From the NCBI GenBank assembly GCA_002315625.1, contig DCHH01000086.1:1-9544 (forward strand): a stretch of 9,544 nucleotides of DNA, written 5' to 3'. The position numbers were made by a program, and so were the translations under genes. The notes under the pieces are model-generated. The model ran no database searches, was not told where the DNA came from, and worked only from the letters and a program-made list of their open reading frames with translations. Of this stretch, positions 1 to 6,376 are shown one piece after another. Numbering within the stretch: the stretch's first letter is position 1; each line of letters begins with the position of its first letter. This DNA comes from Bacteroidales bacterium UBA1757. Lineage in GTDB: Bacteria; Bacteroidota; Bacteroidia; Bacteroidales; UBA1402.

Positions 1-44
1 TCACGGCCGTTCTTTGAACTACCTACACCTTTCTTATGTGCCAT
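1..44 (-). CDS. rpmA: 50S ribosomal protein L27, N-terminal fragment (cut by window edge)
   Basis: Only the first 14 codons and two bases of the next are inside the window. They read MAHKKGVGSSKNGR, the near-invariant start of bacterial ribosomal protein L27, whose N-terminal tail reaches the peptidyl transferase centre of the 50S subunit. The ATG lies 18 nt after the rplU stop on the same strand, the usual rplU-rpmA order, so the two are almost certainly cotranscribed from the promoter near 476-506. A purine-rich AGAGAG lies just upstream of the ATG and may serve as a weak ribosome binding site. The N terminus shows no propeptide of the kind seen in Firmicutes L27; the protein starts directly at the mature-type sequence. 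The rest of the gene lies to the left of the window. Confidence 0.95.
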   Translation of the reverse strand, partial: MAHKKGVGSSKNGR

Positions 45-62
45 ATCTCTCTAAGTTTTAAT

Positions 63-377
63 TTAAGCCAGAACAATTTCGTTGATCTTGATTTCGCTCA
101 GGTAATCGCGATGACCTTTCAGCTTGCGATAGCCTTTTCTGCGTTTTTTGTGGAAAACCAGCACCTTGTCGCCCTTCAGATGTGAAAGAACCTCGGCCTT
201 AACCTTGGCACCTTCTACGGTGGGGGCACCCACGGTGATGTTACCTTCATTGTCAACAAGGAGAACCTTGTCAAATTCGATGGCAGAACCCTGTTCTGCT
301 TCCAGACGGTGGACATACAGGCGACGACCAGCTTCGGCCTTGAACTGCTGTCCGGCAATTTCTACGATTGCGTACAT
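63..377 (-). CDS. rplU: 50S ribosomal protein L21
   Basis: This is ribosomal protein L21, a 23S rRNA-binding protein of the large subunit. The product is 104 aa, the usual family length. It opens with MYAIVEIAGQQFKAEAG and has the C-terminal L21 signature around residues 74-90 (FHKKRRKGYRKLKGHR), rich in basic residues that contact rRNA. I chose the ATG at 377 because homologues begin at MYxIVEIxGQQ. An in-frame ATG four codons earlier (at 389, adding MIDK) sits behind an A/T-rich stretch and cannot be excluded, since Bacteroidetes rarely use strong Shine-Dalgarno sites. The gene is followed by rpmA and preceded by its own consensus promoter and a leader of about 80-90 nt, so it is transcriptionally separate from smpB upstream. 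Confidence 0.97.
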   Translation of the reverse strand: MYAIVEIAGQQFKAEAGRRLYVHRLEAEQGSAIEFDKVLLVDNEGNITVGAPTVEGAKVKAEVLSHLKGDKVLVFHKKRRKGYRKLKGHRDYLSEIKINEIVLA

Positions 378-470
378 TTTGTCAATCATTTTTTAATTAC
401 ATCGGTAAGGTGGGGTGCCCAGCCCAGCGGACCTTCAGGCATTGCCTCTTGTTCTACCCTCTCCGAAACA
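378..470 (-). other. 5' leader of the rplU-rpmA mRNA, possible structured region
   Basis: From the predicted transcription start near 470 to the rplU ATG the transcript has about 90 nt of untranslated leader (about 80 if the upstream ATG is used). Seen in the sequence are a small hairpin AGGC-AAU-GCCU (437-447) and complementary arms AAGGU (431-435) and ACCUU (407-411) enclosing a G/C-rich segment. Ribosomal protein mRNAs often carry autoregulatory leaders, and L21 leaders are known in Firmicutes. Whether this leader is regulatory is inference; the pairings are short and I could not fold or align it. Confidence 0.3.
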
Positions 471-475
471 GGGCG

Positions 476-506
476 CAAAGGTAATCAACTTTTCCGATAA
501 AACAAA
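476..506 (-). promoter_or_regulatory. Bacteroidetes-type sigma-70 promoter for rplU-rpmA
   Basis: On the minus strand, TTTG (503-506) is followed after 19 bp by TACCTTTG (476-483). This matches the Bacteroides primary-sigma consensus (-33 TTTG, about 19-21 bp, -7 TAnnTTTG) at every defined base. Transcription would start near 470. It separates rplU-rpmA from the upstream smpB operon. Confidence 0.8.
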
Positions 507-520
507 TCTTCCCGAAAGAT
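499..520 (-). terminator. Weak hairpin terminator candidate after smpB
   Basis: Downstream of the smpB stop the minus strand reads ATCTT, a five-base loop, then AAGAT (506-520), followed by the T-rich TTGTTTT. The stem is only 5 bp and A/T-rich, so this is a weak candidate. Its T-rich tail coincides with the -33 element of the rplU promoter, so termination and initiation signals share bases. Confidence 0.35.
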
Positions 521-545
521 AAAAGCCAATCCTGCTGAAAGAAAA

Positions 546-1019
546 TCACAACCGACTCTTATAGACACGGTCCATGTCGCGGCGGTCGTCCTTTTCCTTG
601 AGAGTTTCGCGCTTGTCGTACTCCTTTTTACCCTTGGCCACGGCGATTTCCAGCTTCACCCATCCCCCTTCCGAGAAAAACATTTTCAGAGGAACAACCG
701 TGAATCCGGTCTCCTTGGTCAGGCGCTCAATCTTGCGCAGCTCACGCTTGGTCAGCAGCAGCTTGCGGTCGCGCTTGGGATTGTGGTTGTTGTAGGAACC
801 GTTCTCATAGACACTGATTTGTATCCCCTTTGCCCAGGCTTCGCCCGCAATAAGTATGACATAGCTGTCGGTCAGGCTCACCTTACCCTGACGGATTGAC
901 TTCAGTTCGGTTCCAGTAAGGACAATGCCGGCCGTGAAAGTCTCGACGAATATATAGTCAAACCCCGCCTTCTTGTTCTTGATGACGACATTTTTCGGAA
1001 GGTTCATTTTCTGTGCCAT
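546..1019 (-). CDS. smpB: SsrA (tmRNA)-binding protein SmpB
   Basis: SmpB binds the tRNA-like domain of tmRNA and delivers it to stalled ribosomes, where trans-translation tags and releases the incomplete peptide. The 157 aa product is close to the usual length of about 150-160. Seen in it are the OB-fold core with GTELKSIRQG (residues 36-45), HNPKRDRKLLL (79-89) and the basic C-terminal tail (about 130-157, KGKKEYDKRETLKEKDDRRDMDR), which in known structures becomes helical in the vacant mRNA channel. The start at 1019 lies 24 nt after the yigZ-family stop, with an AGGA just upstream; an in-frame ATG at codon 5 is an alternative start. It is the last gene of the serC-led operon. The tmRNA gene itself is not in the window. 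Confidence 0.97.
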   Translation of the reverse strand: MAQKMNLPKNVVIKNKKAGFDYIFVETFTAGIVLTGTELKSIRQGKVSLTDSYVILIAGEAWAKGIQISVYENGSYNNHNPKRDRKLLLTKRELRKIERLTKETGFTVVPLKMFFSEGGWVKLEIAVAKGKKEYDKRETLKEKDDRRDMDRVYKSRL

Positions 1020-1043
1020 GGTCCTGTGTAATAACGTACAATA

Positions 1044-1640
1044 CTATTCCGTAATGACAAGCGATTCAATCTTTTCCAGTTTGCCGCGTATCCCCTCCAG
1101 ACGGCTTTTCGGCACCATAAGTGTCATACGGCACACCTGGTCATAGACAGGGGCAACACTCTGCAGCTTCTCGTCTTTGACCAACTTCATCACATCATTG
1201 ATGCAAAGATAGTCACAACTGAGCGAAAGCGGCACCTCCAATGTCTTATCAACAATCGTGCCAGCCTTAAGCGCCTCAGCCGCAGCAGTCTTGTATGCCA
1301 CCGTCAGCCCGCCGGTACCAAGCAGAACGCCGCCAAAATAGCGCACAACAACTATGACGACATTGTTCAACTGGAAAGAGCTGATCTGTCCAAGAATCGG
1401 CCGTCCCGCAGTCCCAGACGGCTCACCGTCATCGTTTGCACGGGTCTGCGGCTGCTCCACCCCCACGCTGTATGCATAGCAGCAGTGACGTGCGTCGTGG
1501 AAACGCTTCCGGTACCCCTCCACGAAAGCCATGGCCTCCTCAACCGTACAGGCAGGTGCGGCAAAGGAAAGAAACTTACTCCCCTTCTCCTTGTAAATCC
1601 CTTCAGAGACACCCTGCAAAGTACGGTACTGGTCAGACAT
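1044..1640 (-). CDS. YigZ/IMPACT family protein (UPF0029)
   Basis: This is a 198 aa protein of the YigZ/IMPACT family. The N-terminal domain carries the family signature blocks: HDARHCCYAY (48-57), NDDGEPSGTAGRPIL (69-83) and VVRYFGGVLLGTGGL (98-112). The C-terminal third corresponds to the small ferredoxin-like DUF1949 domain. In eukaryotes the related IMPACT domain is linked to control of the kinase GCN2 and translation; the bacterial role is not firmly established. I chose the ATG at 1640 because its A is also the last base of the upstream gene's TGA stop (TGATG), a classic translational-coupling arrangement. A TTG immediately before it (1643) would add one residue and is less likely. It is the fourth gene of the serC operon, followed by smpB. 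Confidence 0.93.
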   Translation of the reverse strand: MSDQYRTLQGVSEGIYKEKGSKFLSFAAPACTVEEAMAFVEGYRKRFHDARHCCYAYSVGVEQPQTRANDDGEPSGTAGRPILGQISSFQLNNVVIVVVRYFGGVLLGTGGLTVAYKTAAAEALKAGTIVDKTLEVPLSLSCDYLCINDVMKLVKDEKLQSVAPVYDQVCRMTLMVPKSRLEGIRGKLEKIESLVITE

Positions 1641-2884
1641 CAAAACGTATGTATGACCAGGCCGGAGCGCAGTTTCGGTTCAAACCAGGTTGTCTTGGGA
1701 GGCATGATATTCCCACTGTCGGCAATATCAATCAACTGCTTCATTGACACGGGATAAAGTGCCAGGGCCATCTTCATTTCGCCGCTATCGACCCGACTCT
1801 TCAATTCACCAAGACCGCGTATGCCACCGACGAAATCAATCCTCTTGTCGCTGCGCAAATCCTTGATGCCAAGAAGCTTGTCGAGAATCAGATTCGATGA
1901 AATTGTAACATCAAGCACACCGATTGGGTCAGCGTCATTATAGCGTCCCGACTTGGCAGTAAGCGAATACCACTTGCCGTCAAGATAGAGCGAGAAGTTA
2001 TGCAATCCCGTCGGATGATAGATTTCATCACCCTCGCAGGAAACCTCAAAATCGGCCGACAGAGCAGCAAGGAATCCTTCTGCACTCATGCCGTTGAGGT
2101 CTTTTACCACACGGTTATAGTCACAGATTTTCAGCTGGTTATCGGGGAAACAGACGGTCAGGAAATAGTTGTACTCCTCGTCTCCGCGATGGGCCGGATT
2201 GGAGAGACGGCGCTCGTTGCCGACCAGTGCAGCAGCCGCCGTACGGTGGTGACCGTCAGCAATATACATAGCCGGCATAAGGGCAAAACGCTCTGTAATC
2301 GTGGCAATGTCGGCATCGTCGTCAATCACCCAGAAGTGATGGCCGAAACCGTCGTCCGGGGCCACAAAATCGTACTCCGGCTTGCGGGCCGTATATTTAG
2401 CCATAATGGCATCGAGCACTTCGTCTTCCTTGTAGGCAAAAAAGACCGGTTCGATGTTCGCGCTGTTGATTCGGACATGCTTCATGCGGTCCTCTTCCTT
2501 GTCGCGGCGGGTCAGTTCGTGCTTCTTGATGACACCATTCATGTAGTCATCGACATTGGCACACACCACCAGACCGTACTGTGTACGCTCTCCCATTGTC
2601 TGGGCATAGATGTAGTAGAGTTCCTTGTCGTCCTGACACAGCCAACCGTTACTGCGGAACTTGCCGAAGTTCTCGACAGCCTTGTCATATACACGCGGGT
2701 CGTGCTCGTCACATATCGGGTCAAAGTCTATTTCCGGCTTGATGATATGGTAGAGCGACTTTTCATTTCCTTCGGCCTCATTGCGGGCCTCTACTGAGTT
2801 CAGCACGTCGTAAGGACGCGAAACCACCTGTTCGACTAATTCGACAGGTGGTCTCCAACCTCTGAAAGGTTTTACTTTTGCCAT
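1640..2884 (-). CDS. DUF1015 family protein in the serine operon
   Basis: The 414 aa product matches the DUF1015 family (COG4198): an N-terminal segment starting KVKPFRGWRPP with SRPYDVLN (22-29), a central RRDKEEDRMKHV (126-137), a conserved ADGHHRTAAA (209-218) and a C-terminal MPPKTTWFEPK (394-404). There is no signal peptide or membrane segment, so it should be cytoplasmic. It lies 35 nt after serA, which follows serC, so it is expressed with phosphoserine synthesis. The family has no function I can state as established. The DGHHR motif resembles that of ParB-like-fold proteins, which include the free-serine kinases SerK and SbnI. With the serCA context, a role in making or sensing O-phosphoserine is a reasonable inference and no more. 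Its stop overlaps the start of the next gene by one base. Confidence 0.9.
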   Translation of the reverse strand: MAKVKPFRGWRPPVELVEQVVSRPYDVLNSVEARNEAEGNEKSLYHIIKPEIDFDPICDEHDPRVYDKAVENFGKFRSNGWLCQDDKELYYIYAQTMGERTQYGLVVCANVDDYMNGVIKKHELTRRDKEEDRMKHVRINSANIEPVFFAYKEDEVLDAIMAKYTARKPEYDFVAPDDGFGHHFWVIDDDADIATITERFALMPAMYIADGHHRTAAAALVGNERRLSNPAHRGDEEYNYFLTVCFPDNQLKICDYNRVVKDLNGMSAEGFLAALSADFEVSCEGDEIYHPTGLHNFSLYLDGKWYSLTAKSGRYNDADPIGVLDVTISSNLILDKLLGIKDLRSDKRIDFVGGIRGLGELKSRVDSGEMKMALALYPVSMKQLIDIADSGNIMPPKTTWFEPKLRSGLVIHTF

Positions 2885-2900
2885 TATGGTATAAGTTTAG

Positions 2901-2917
2901 CCCAGTATGACACTGGG
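2901..2917 (-). repeat. Intercistronic hairpin between serA and the DUF1015 gene
   Basis: A perfect 6-bp inverted repeat CCCAGT...ACTGGG with a 5-nt loop fills half of the 35 nt gap between the serA stop and the DUF1015 start. No T-run follows in the transcribed direction (CTAAAC follows), so it is not a standard intrinsic terminator. It could act as an mRNA-stability or processing element that sets different levels of SerC/SerA and the downstream genes; this is inference. Confidence 0.45.
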
Positions 2918-2919
2918 GA

Positions 2920-3840
2920 TTATTTGTTCACGCGGAAACGCTGGTTACCATTCTGCAGGAAGTCAACAATCTGGTGAGCGGCGGCGATGCCGGCATTGAT
3001 GTTGGCCTCAGCGGTCTGGGCACCCATCTTCTTAGGGGTCGAGAAATAGCGTTCTGCAAGCTTCTCGGAAAACTTGACATCGGCGGCGGGCATAACATCG
3101 GTCATGTACCTCAGGTCGGTGCGCTGCTCCATAAGAACCAGCAGTGAAGTCTCGTCAATAACCTCCTTGCGGGCAGTGTTGATAAGCACGCCACCCTTGG
3201 GCAGACGGTTGACAAGGTTTGCATTGATAGATTCCTTCGTCTGAGGAGTTGCAGGAATATGCAAAGAAACGATATTGCAGGTAGAATAAAGTTCTTCAGC
3301 ACTCTTGACGGGAATAATTCCCTCCTTCTCCATCACATCGGCGGGGACAAAAGCATCGTATGCATAGACTTCCATTCCGAAGCCCTTAGCGATACGGGCG
3401 ACATTGCGACCGACATTACCGTAGGCATGGATACCCAGCTTCTTTCCCTTGAGCTCAGTGCCCGACGTACCGTTGTAAAGATTACGGACGGCATACACCA
3501 TAAGACCGAAGGCAAGTTCTGCTACTGCGTTTGAATTCTGTCCGGGGGTGTTCATGACACAGACTCCGTGAGCCGTCGCGGCATCCAGGTCTATGTTGTC
3601 GTAACCTGCACCGGCACGGACGACTATCTTAAGCTGTTTTGCGGCCTCAAGGACCTCGCTGTCGATGATGTCGCTGCGCACAATCATGGCGTCAGCCGTC
3701 TCGACAGCCTTGAGCAGGTTTTCTTTTTCTGCATACTTTTCAAGCAGGGTCAGCTTGTAGCCCGCCTGTTCAATCACCTCGCTGATACCCTTGACGGCTA
3801 CTGCCGCAAAAGGCTTGTCAGTTGCAACTAATACGTTCAT
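2920..3840 (-). CDS. serA: D-3-phosphoglycerate dehydrogenase, short lysine-type (type III)
   Basis: SerA oxidises 3-phosphoglycerate to 3-phosphohydroxypyruvate with NAD+, the first step of serine synthesis. The 306 aa product is the short form, having only substrate- and nucleotide-binding domains and no C-terminal ACT domain, so no serine-feedback site is visible. The Rossmann loop reads AYGNVG (139-144), with Ala where the first glycine of GxGxxG normally lies. The catalytic Arg is R224 (NTARKEVIDE). The position of the usual catalytic His (TPHxGA) is lysine: TPKKMGAQT, K270. This His-to-Lys form is known from Bacteroides-type and Entamoeba enzymes. I chose the ATG at 3840 (MNVLVATDKPF) over a TTG two codons earlier. 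It begins 10 nt after the serC stop, so the two are cotranscribed. Confidence 0.95.
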   Translation of the reverse strand: MNVLVATDKPFAAVAVKGISEVIEQAGYKLTLLEKYAEKENLLKAVETADAMIVRSDIIDSEVLEAAKQLKIVVRAGAGYDNIDLDAATAHGVCVMNTPGQNSNAVAELAFGLMVYAVRNLYNGTSGTELKGKKLGIHAYGNVGRNVARIAKGFGMEVYAYDAFVPADVMEKEGIIPVKSAEELYSTCNIVSLHIPATPQTKESINANLVNRLPKGGVLINTARKEVIDETSLLVLMEQRTDLRYMTDVMPAADVKFSEKLAERYFSTPKKMGAQTAEANINAGIAAAHQIVDFLQNGNQRFRVNK

Positions 3841-3850
3841 ATTCAAATAA

Positions 3851-4924
3851 TTATTTTAAAGCCGCAAATTTCTTCATTGTGTCAACCAGAGCCTGTACGC
3901 CGGAGATGGGCATGGCATTGTAGAGGGAAGCACGGAAGCCGCCAACTGAGCGGTGTCCCTTGAATCCCGACATGCCGGCAGCGGTAGCGAACTGGTAGAA
4001 CTCGTCCTCAAGATCCTTATATTCATCAGCCATGACGAAGCAGACGTTCATGATTGAGCGGTCTTCCTTGCAGGTGACGGTTCCCTTGAACATACGGTTG
4101 TTGTCGATTTCGTCATACAGCAGGGCTGCCTTTTCCTCGTTAATCTTGTGCAGGGCATCGATACCGCCGAGCTGCTTGTACCACTTGGCCGTCTGAAGGG
4201 CGGTGAAGATGGGCAGGACGGGAGGTGTATTGAACATCGACTCCTTATCAACATGGGTACGATAATCCAACATGGTAGGAATAGCACGGCTCACACGGCC
4301 CAGAGCGCTCTTGCGGACAATGACCAGCGTCACACCGGCGGGAGCCAGATTCTTCTGTGCACCGGCGAAAATCAGGTCGTAGTGGGTAAAGTCAATACGG
4401 CGGGAGAAAATGTCGGACGACATGTCGGCGATTACCGGCATATTGCCAAACGACAAATCCTTCTTGGTCTCAGTACCGTAGATAGTATTGTTCGTGCAAT
4501 AGTAGAAATAGTCCGAATCGGCAGGAACATCATAGTCCTTAGGAATATAGGTGTAGTTGTCGGCCTTTGATGAAGCCACGACGTTAACCTCTCCGAACAG
4601 CTTGGCCTCCTTGATGGCCTTGTTTGCCCAAGTACCGGTATCAAGGAATGAAGCCTTCTTTTCCAGGAAGTTGAACGGGGCCATGCAGAACTGCAAACTG
4701 GCACCGCCACCCAGAAAAACGACCTCAAAATCTTCGGGAATCTCAAGGATTTCCTTGATGAGGGCACGAGCTTCGTTGATGACTGCAGTAAACTCCTTGC
4801 CACGGTGGGAAACCTCCATCAATGAGAGGCCTGTGCCTGCAAAATCGATGACTGCTTTGGCTGTTTCCTGAATGGCAAACTCGCTCAGAATAGATGGTCC
4901 GGCGGAGAAGTTGATCTTTTTCAT
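3851..4924 (-). CDS. serC: Phosphoserine aminotransferase
   Basis: SerC is a PLP enzyme that transfers the amino group of glutamate to 3-phosphohydroxypyruvate, giving O-phosphoserine; the same family can also act in pyridoxal phosphate synthesis. The 357 aa length is typical (E. coli about 362). Visible features are NFSAGPS at the N terminus, the substrate-binding SHRGKEF (H40, R41), the phosphate-binding GGGAS (72-76), TGTWA (96-100), the PLP-nitrogen Asp D167 in ADMSS, the Schiff-base lysine K191 in GAQKNLAPAG, and the C-terminal GGFRAS. All key residues are present. It is the first gene of the serC-serA-DUF1015-yigZ-smpB operon. Its promoter lies about 75-105 bp upstream, and a long inverted repeat sits in its leader. 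Confidence 0.98.
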   Translation of the reverse strand: MKKINFSAGPSILSEFAIQETAKAVIDFAGTGLSLMEVSHRGKEFTAVINEARALIKEILEIPEDFEVVFLGGGASLQFCMAPFNFLEKKASFLDTGTWANKAIKEAKLFGEVNVVASSKADNYTYIPKDYDVPADSDYFYYCTNNTIYGTETKKDLSFGNMPVIADMSSDIFSRRIDFTHYDLIFAGAQKNLAPAGVTLVIVRKSALGRVSRAIPTMLDYRTHVDKESMFNTPPVLPIFTALQTAKWYKQLGGIDALHKINEEKAALLYDEIDNNRMFKGTVTCKEDRSIMNVCFVMADEYKDLEDEFYQFATAAGMSGFKGHRSVGGFRASLYNAMPISGVQALVDTMKKFAALK

Positions 4925-4956
4925 AACTTAATAAAATGAATAACAATCAGTTGTCT

Positions 4957-4991
4957 TTTTCACCCACGAACAGGCCGCTATCGGGTGAAAA
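4957..4991 (-). repeat. Inverted repeat in the serC leader, at the predicted transcription start
   Basis: A perfect 9-bp inverted repeat, TTTTCACCC and GGGTGAAAA, is separated by 17 bp. It starts a few bases downstream of the predicted -7 box of the serC promoter, so the serC mRNA would begin with this stem-loop. The half-site spacing, about 26 bp centre to centre, would also suit a dimeric repressor. No T-run follows in either direction, so an intrinsic terminator is unlikely. Its function is unknown. Confidence 0.6.
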
Positions 4992-4998
4992 GTCATCG

Positions 4999-5030
4999 CA
5001 AAATTAGTCATTATTTTTACCTCCGCCAAT
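4999..5030 (-). promoter_or_regulatory. Bacteroidetes-type promoter for the serC operon
   Basis: On the minus strand the -7 box is TAATTTTG (4999-5006), a full match to TAnnTTTG. After a 20-bp spacer the -33 box is ATTG (5027-5030), three of four bases of TTTG. Transcription would start near 4993, giving a serC leader of about 70 nt. Confidence 0.65.
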
Positions 5031-5051
5031 TTTTCTCACAATAAAAATCCA

Positions 5052-5083
5052 GTTGGTGATTTCGCTTCGGCTTAATATCTTTG
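5052..5083 (+). promoter_or_regulatory. Bacteroidetes-type promoter for rarA
   Basis: The -7 box is TATCTTTG (5076-5083), a full match to TAnnTTTG. A GTTG (5052-5055) sits 20 bp upstream as a three-of-four -33 box. The start would be near 5089-5091, leaving a leader of about 15 nt before the ATG at 5105. It lies back to back with the serC promoter; their -33 boxes are 21 bp apart. Confidence 0.6.
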
Positions 5084-5104
5084 TCAGCAAATTCAGACAC
5101 CGAT

Positions 5105-6376
5105 ATGCCACAACCTTTAGCGGAACGGATGCGTCCAAAGACACTGGACACTTACGTCGGACAGCAGCACCTGGTCGGACAGGGAGCCGTGCTACGCAAC
5201 ATGATTGAGAGCGGAAATATCTCCTCATTCATTCTGTGGGGCCCTCCGGGTGTAGGCAAGACCACGCTTGCCCGGATAATCGCCAACCAACTGGAGAGGC
5301 CGTTCTACACACTGAGCGCCGTCACGTCCGGGGTTAAGGATGTCCGTGAGGTCATCGAGAAGGCTGCCGGAAGCCGTTTTTTCGACAGCAAGCCCGCCAT
5401 CCTCTTCATCGACGAAATCCACCGCTTCAACAAGGCCCAGCAAGACTCGCTCCTTGGGGCGGTAGAGAACGGTACCGTCACCCTGATTGGTGCGACGACC
5501 GAAAACCCCTCGTTTGAGGTTATCACACCCCTGCTCTCACGCTGTCAGGTCTATGTTCTCAAGCCGCTCGACGTGGCCGACCTCGACACCTTATTAAATA
5601 GGGCCATCACAGAGGACCGCGAGCTCAAGCAACGCGACATCCGCATCGAGGAGAAGGAGAACCTTTTCCGCTTTTCGGGAGGAGATGCCCGCAAGCTGCT
5701 GAATATCCTGGAGCTTATGAGTCAGGCTGAGGCCGACGATAAGCCAGTAATAATCAACAACAAGACAGTAACCGAACGGTTGCAGGAGAACCCGCTTGCC
5801 TACGACAAGGAGGGGGAAATGCACTACGACATAATCTCCGCTTTCATTAAATCCATACGCGGAAGCGACCCCGATGCCGCCATCTATTGGCTGGCCCGTA
5901 TGGTCGAAGGGGGCGAAGACCCGAAGTTCATCGCACGGCGGCTGCTGATTTCAGCCTCGGAGGATATCGGGCTGGCCAATCCTAATGCCGCACTTCTGGC
6001 CAACGCCTGCTTCGATGCGGTCAACAAAATCGGGTGGCCTGAAAGTCGGATTATCCTGGCCGAGACTACTGTGTATCTGGCTTCAAGCCCTAAGAGCAAT
6101 TCGGCTTATCTGGCTATTGATACCGCTTTGGAAACTGTCCGCAAGACCGGGAACCTGCCCGTACCGCTGCACTTGCGCAATGCACCCACCAAGCTTATGA
6201 AGGAGTTGCATTACGGGGAGGAGTACAAATACGCACACGCTTACGAGGGGAATTTCGTTCAGCAGGAGTATTTGCCTCAGGAGTTGAAGGATGCGCGTTT
6301 GTGGATTCCTCAGGAGAATCCGGCGGAGAAGAAACTGCTCGAAGGGCTAAAAAAACGCTGGGGAGACAGATACTGA
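5105..6376 (+). CDS. rarA: Replication-associated recombination AAA+ ATPase RarA (MgsA)
   Basis: RarA/MgsA (WRNIP1 family) is a clamp-loader-like AAA+ ATPase that acts at stalled replication forks and DNA ends. The product is 423 aa. Seen are Walker A GPPGVGKTT (46-54), Walker B with DEIH (about 99-106), sensor 1 GATTENPSF (129-137), the arginine finger in TPLLSRC (R146), and sensor 2 in GGDARKLLN (R196). The C-terminal half (from about 240, with ISAFIKSIRGSDPDAAIYWLARM and RRLLISASEDIGLANP) is the helical tetramerisation region of the family. I chose the ATG at 5105. An in-frame TTG at 5081 would give 8 more residues but lies inside the predicted -7 box, so it should not be in the mRNA. It stands alone, divergent from serC; its TGA directly abuts the stop of the convergent GH105 gene. 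Confidence 0.96.
   Translation: MPQPLAERMRPKTLDTYVGQQHLVGQGAVLRNMIESGNISSFILWGPPGVGKTTLARIIANQLERPFYTLSAVTSGVKDVREVIEKAAGSRFFDSKPAILFIDEIHRFNKAQQDSLLGAVENGTVTLIGATTENPSFEVITPLLSRCQVYVLKPLDVADLDTLLNRAITEDRELKQRDIRIEEKENLFRFSGGDARKLLNILELMSQAEADDKPVIINNKTVTERLQENPLAYDKEGEMHYDIISAFIKSIRGSDPDAAIYWLARMVEGGEDPKFIARRLLISASEDIGLANPNAALLANACFDAVNKIGWPESRIILAETTVYLASSPKSNSAYLAIDTALETVRKTGNLPVPLHLRNAPTKLMKELHYGEEYKYAHAYEGNFVQQEYLPQELKDARLWIPQENPAEKKLLEGLKKRWGDRY

Noticed and set aside
148..500. Small plus-strand open frames opposite rplU and its leader
   Set aside because: They overlap rplU and its promoter in antisense, with no recognisable product or start signal.
2000..2797. Plus-strand open frame of 265 codons opposite the DUF1015 gene
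   Set aside because: It lies wholly antisense to a well-recognised gene, shows no family resemblance, and has no promoter or ribosome binding site; it is a by-product of the codon use of the minus-strand gene.
5004..5228. Minus-strand open frame of 74 codons across the serC-rarA gap
   Set aside because: Most of it is antisense to rarA, it runs over both divergent promoters, and its translation shows no recognisable features.
6349..6355. Run of seven A's near the end of rarA, in phase as a possible slippery site (A AAA AAA)
   Set aside because: A -1 shift would replace the last few residues with about 68 residues antisense to the GH105 gene. No stimulating hairpin or Shine-Dalgarno-like element is evident, and the extension resembles no protein domain. 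An A-run in Lys-Lys codons is common.
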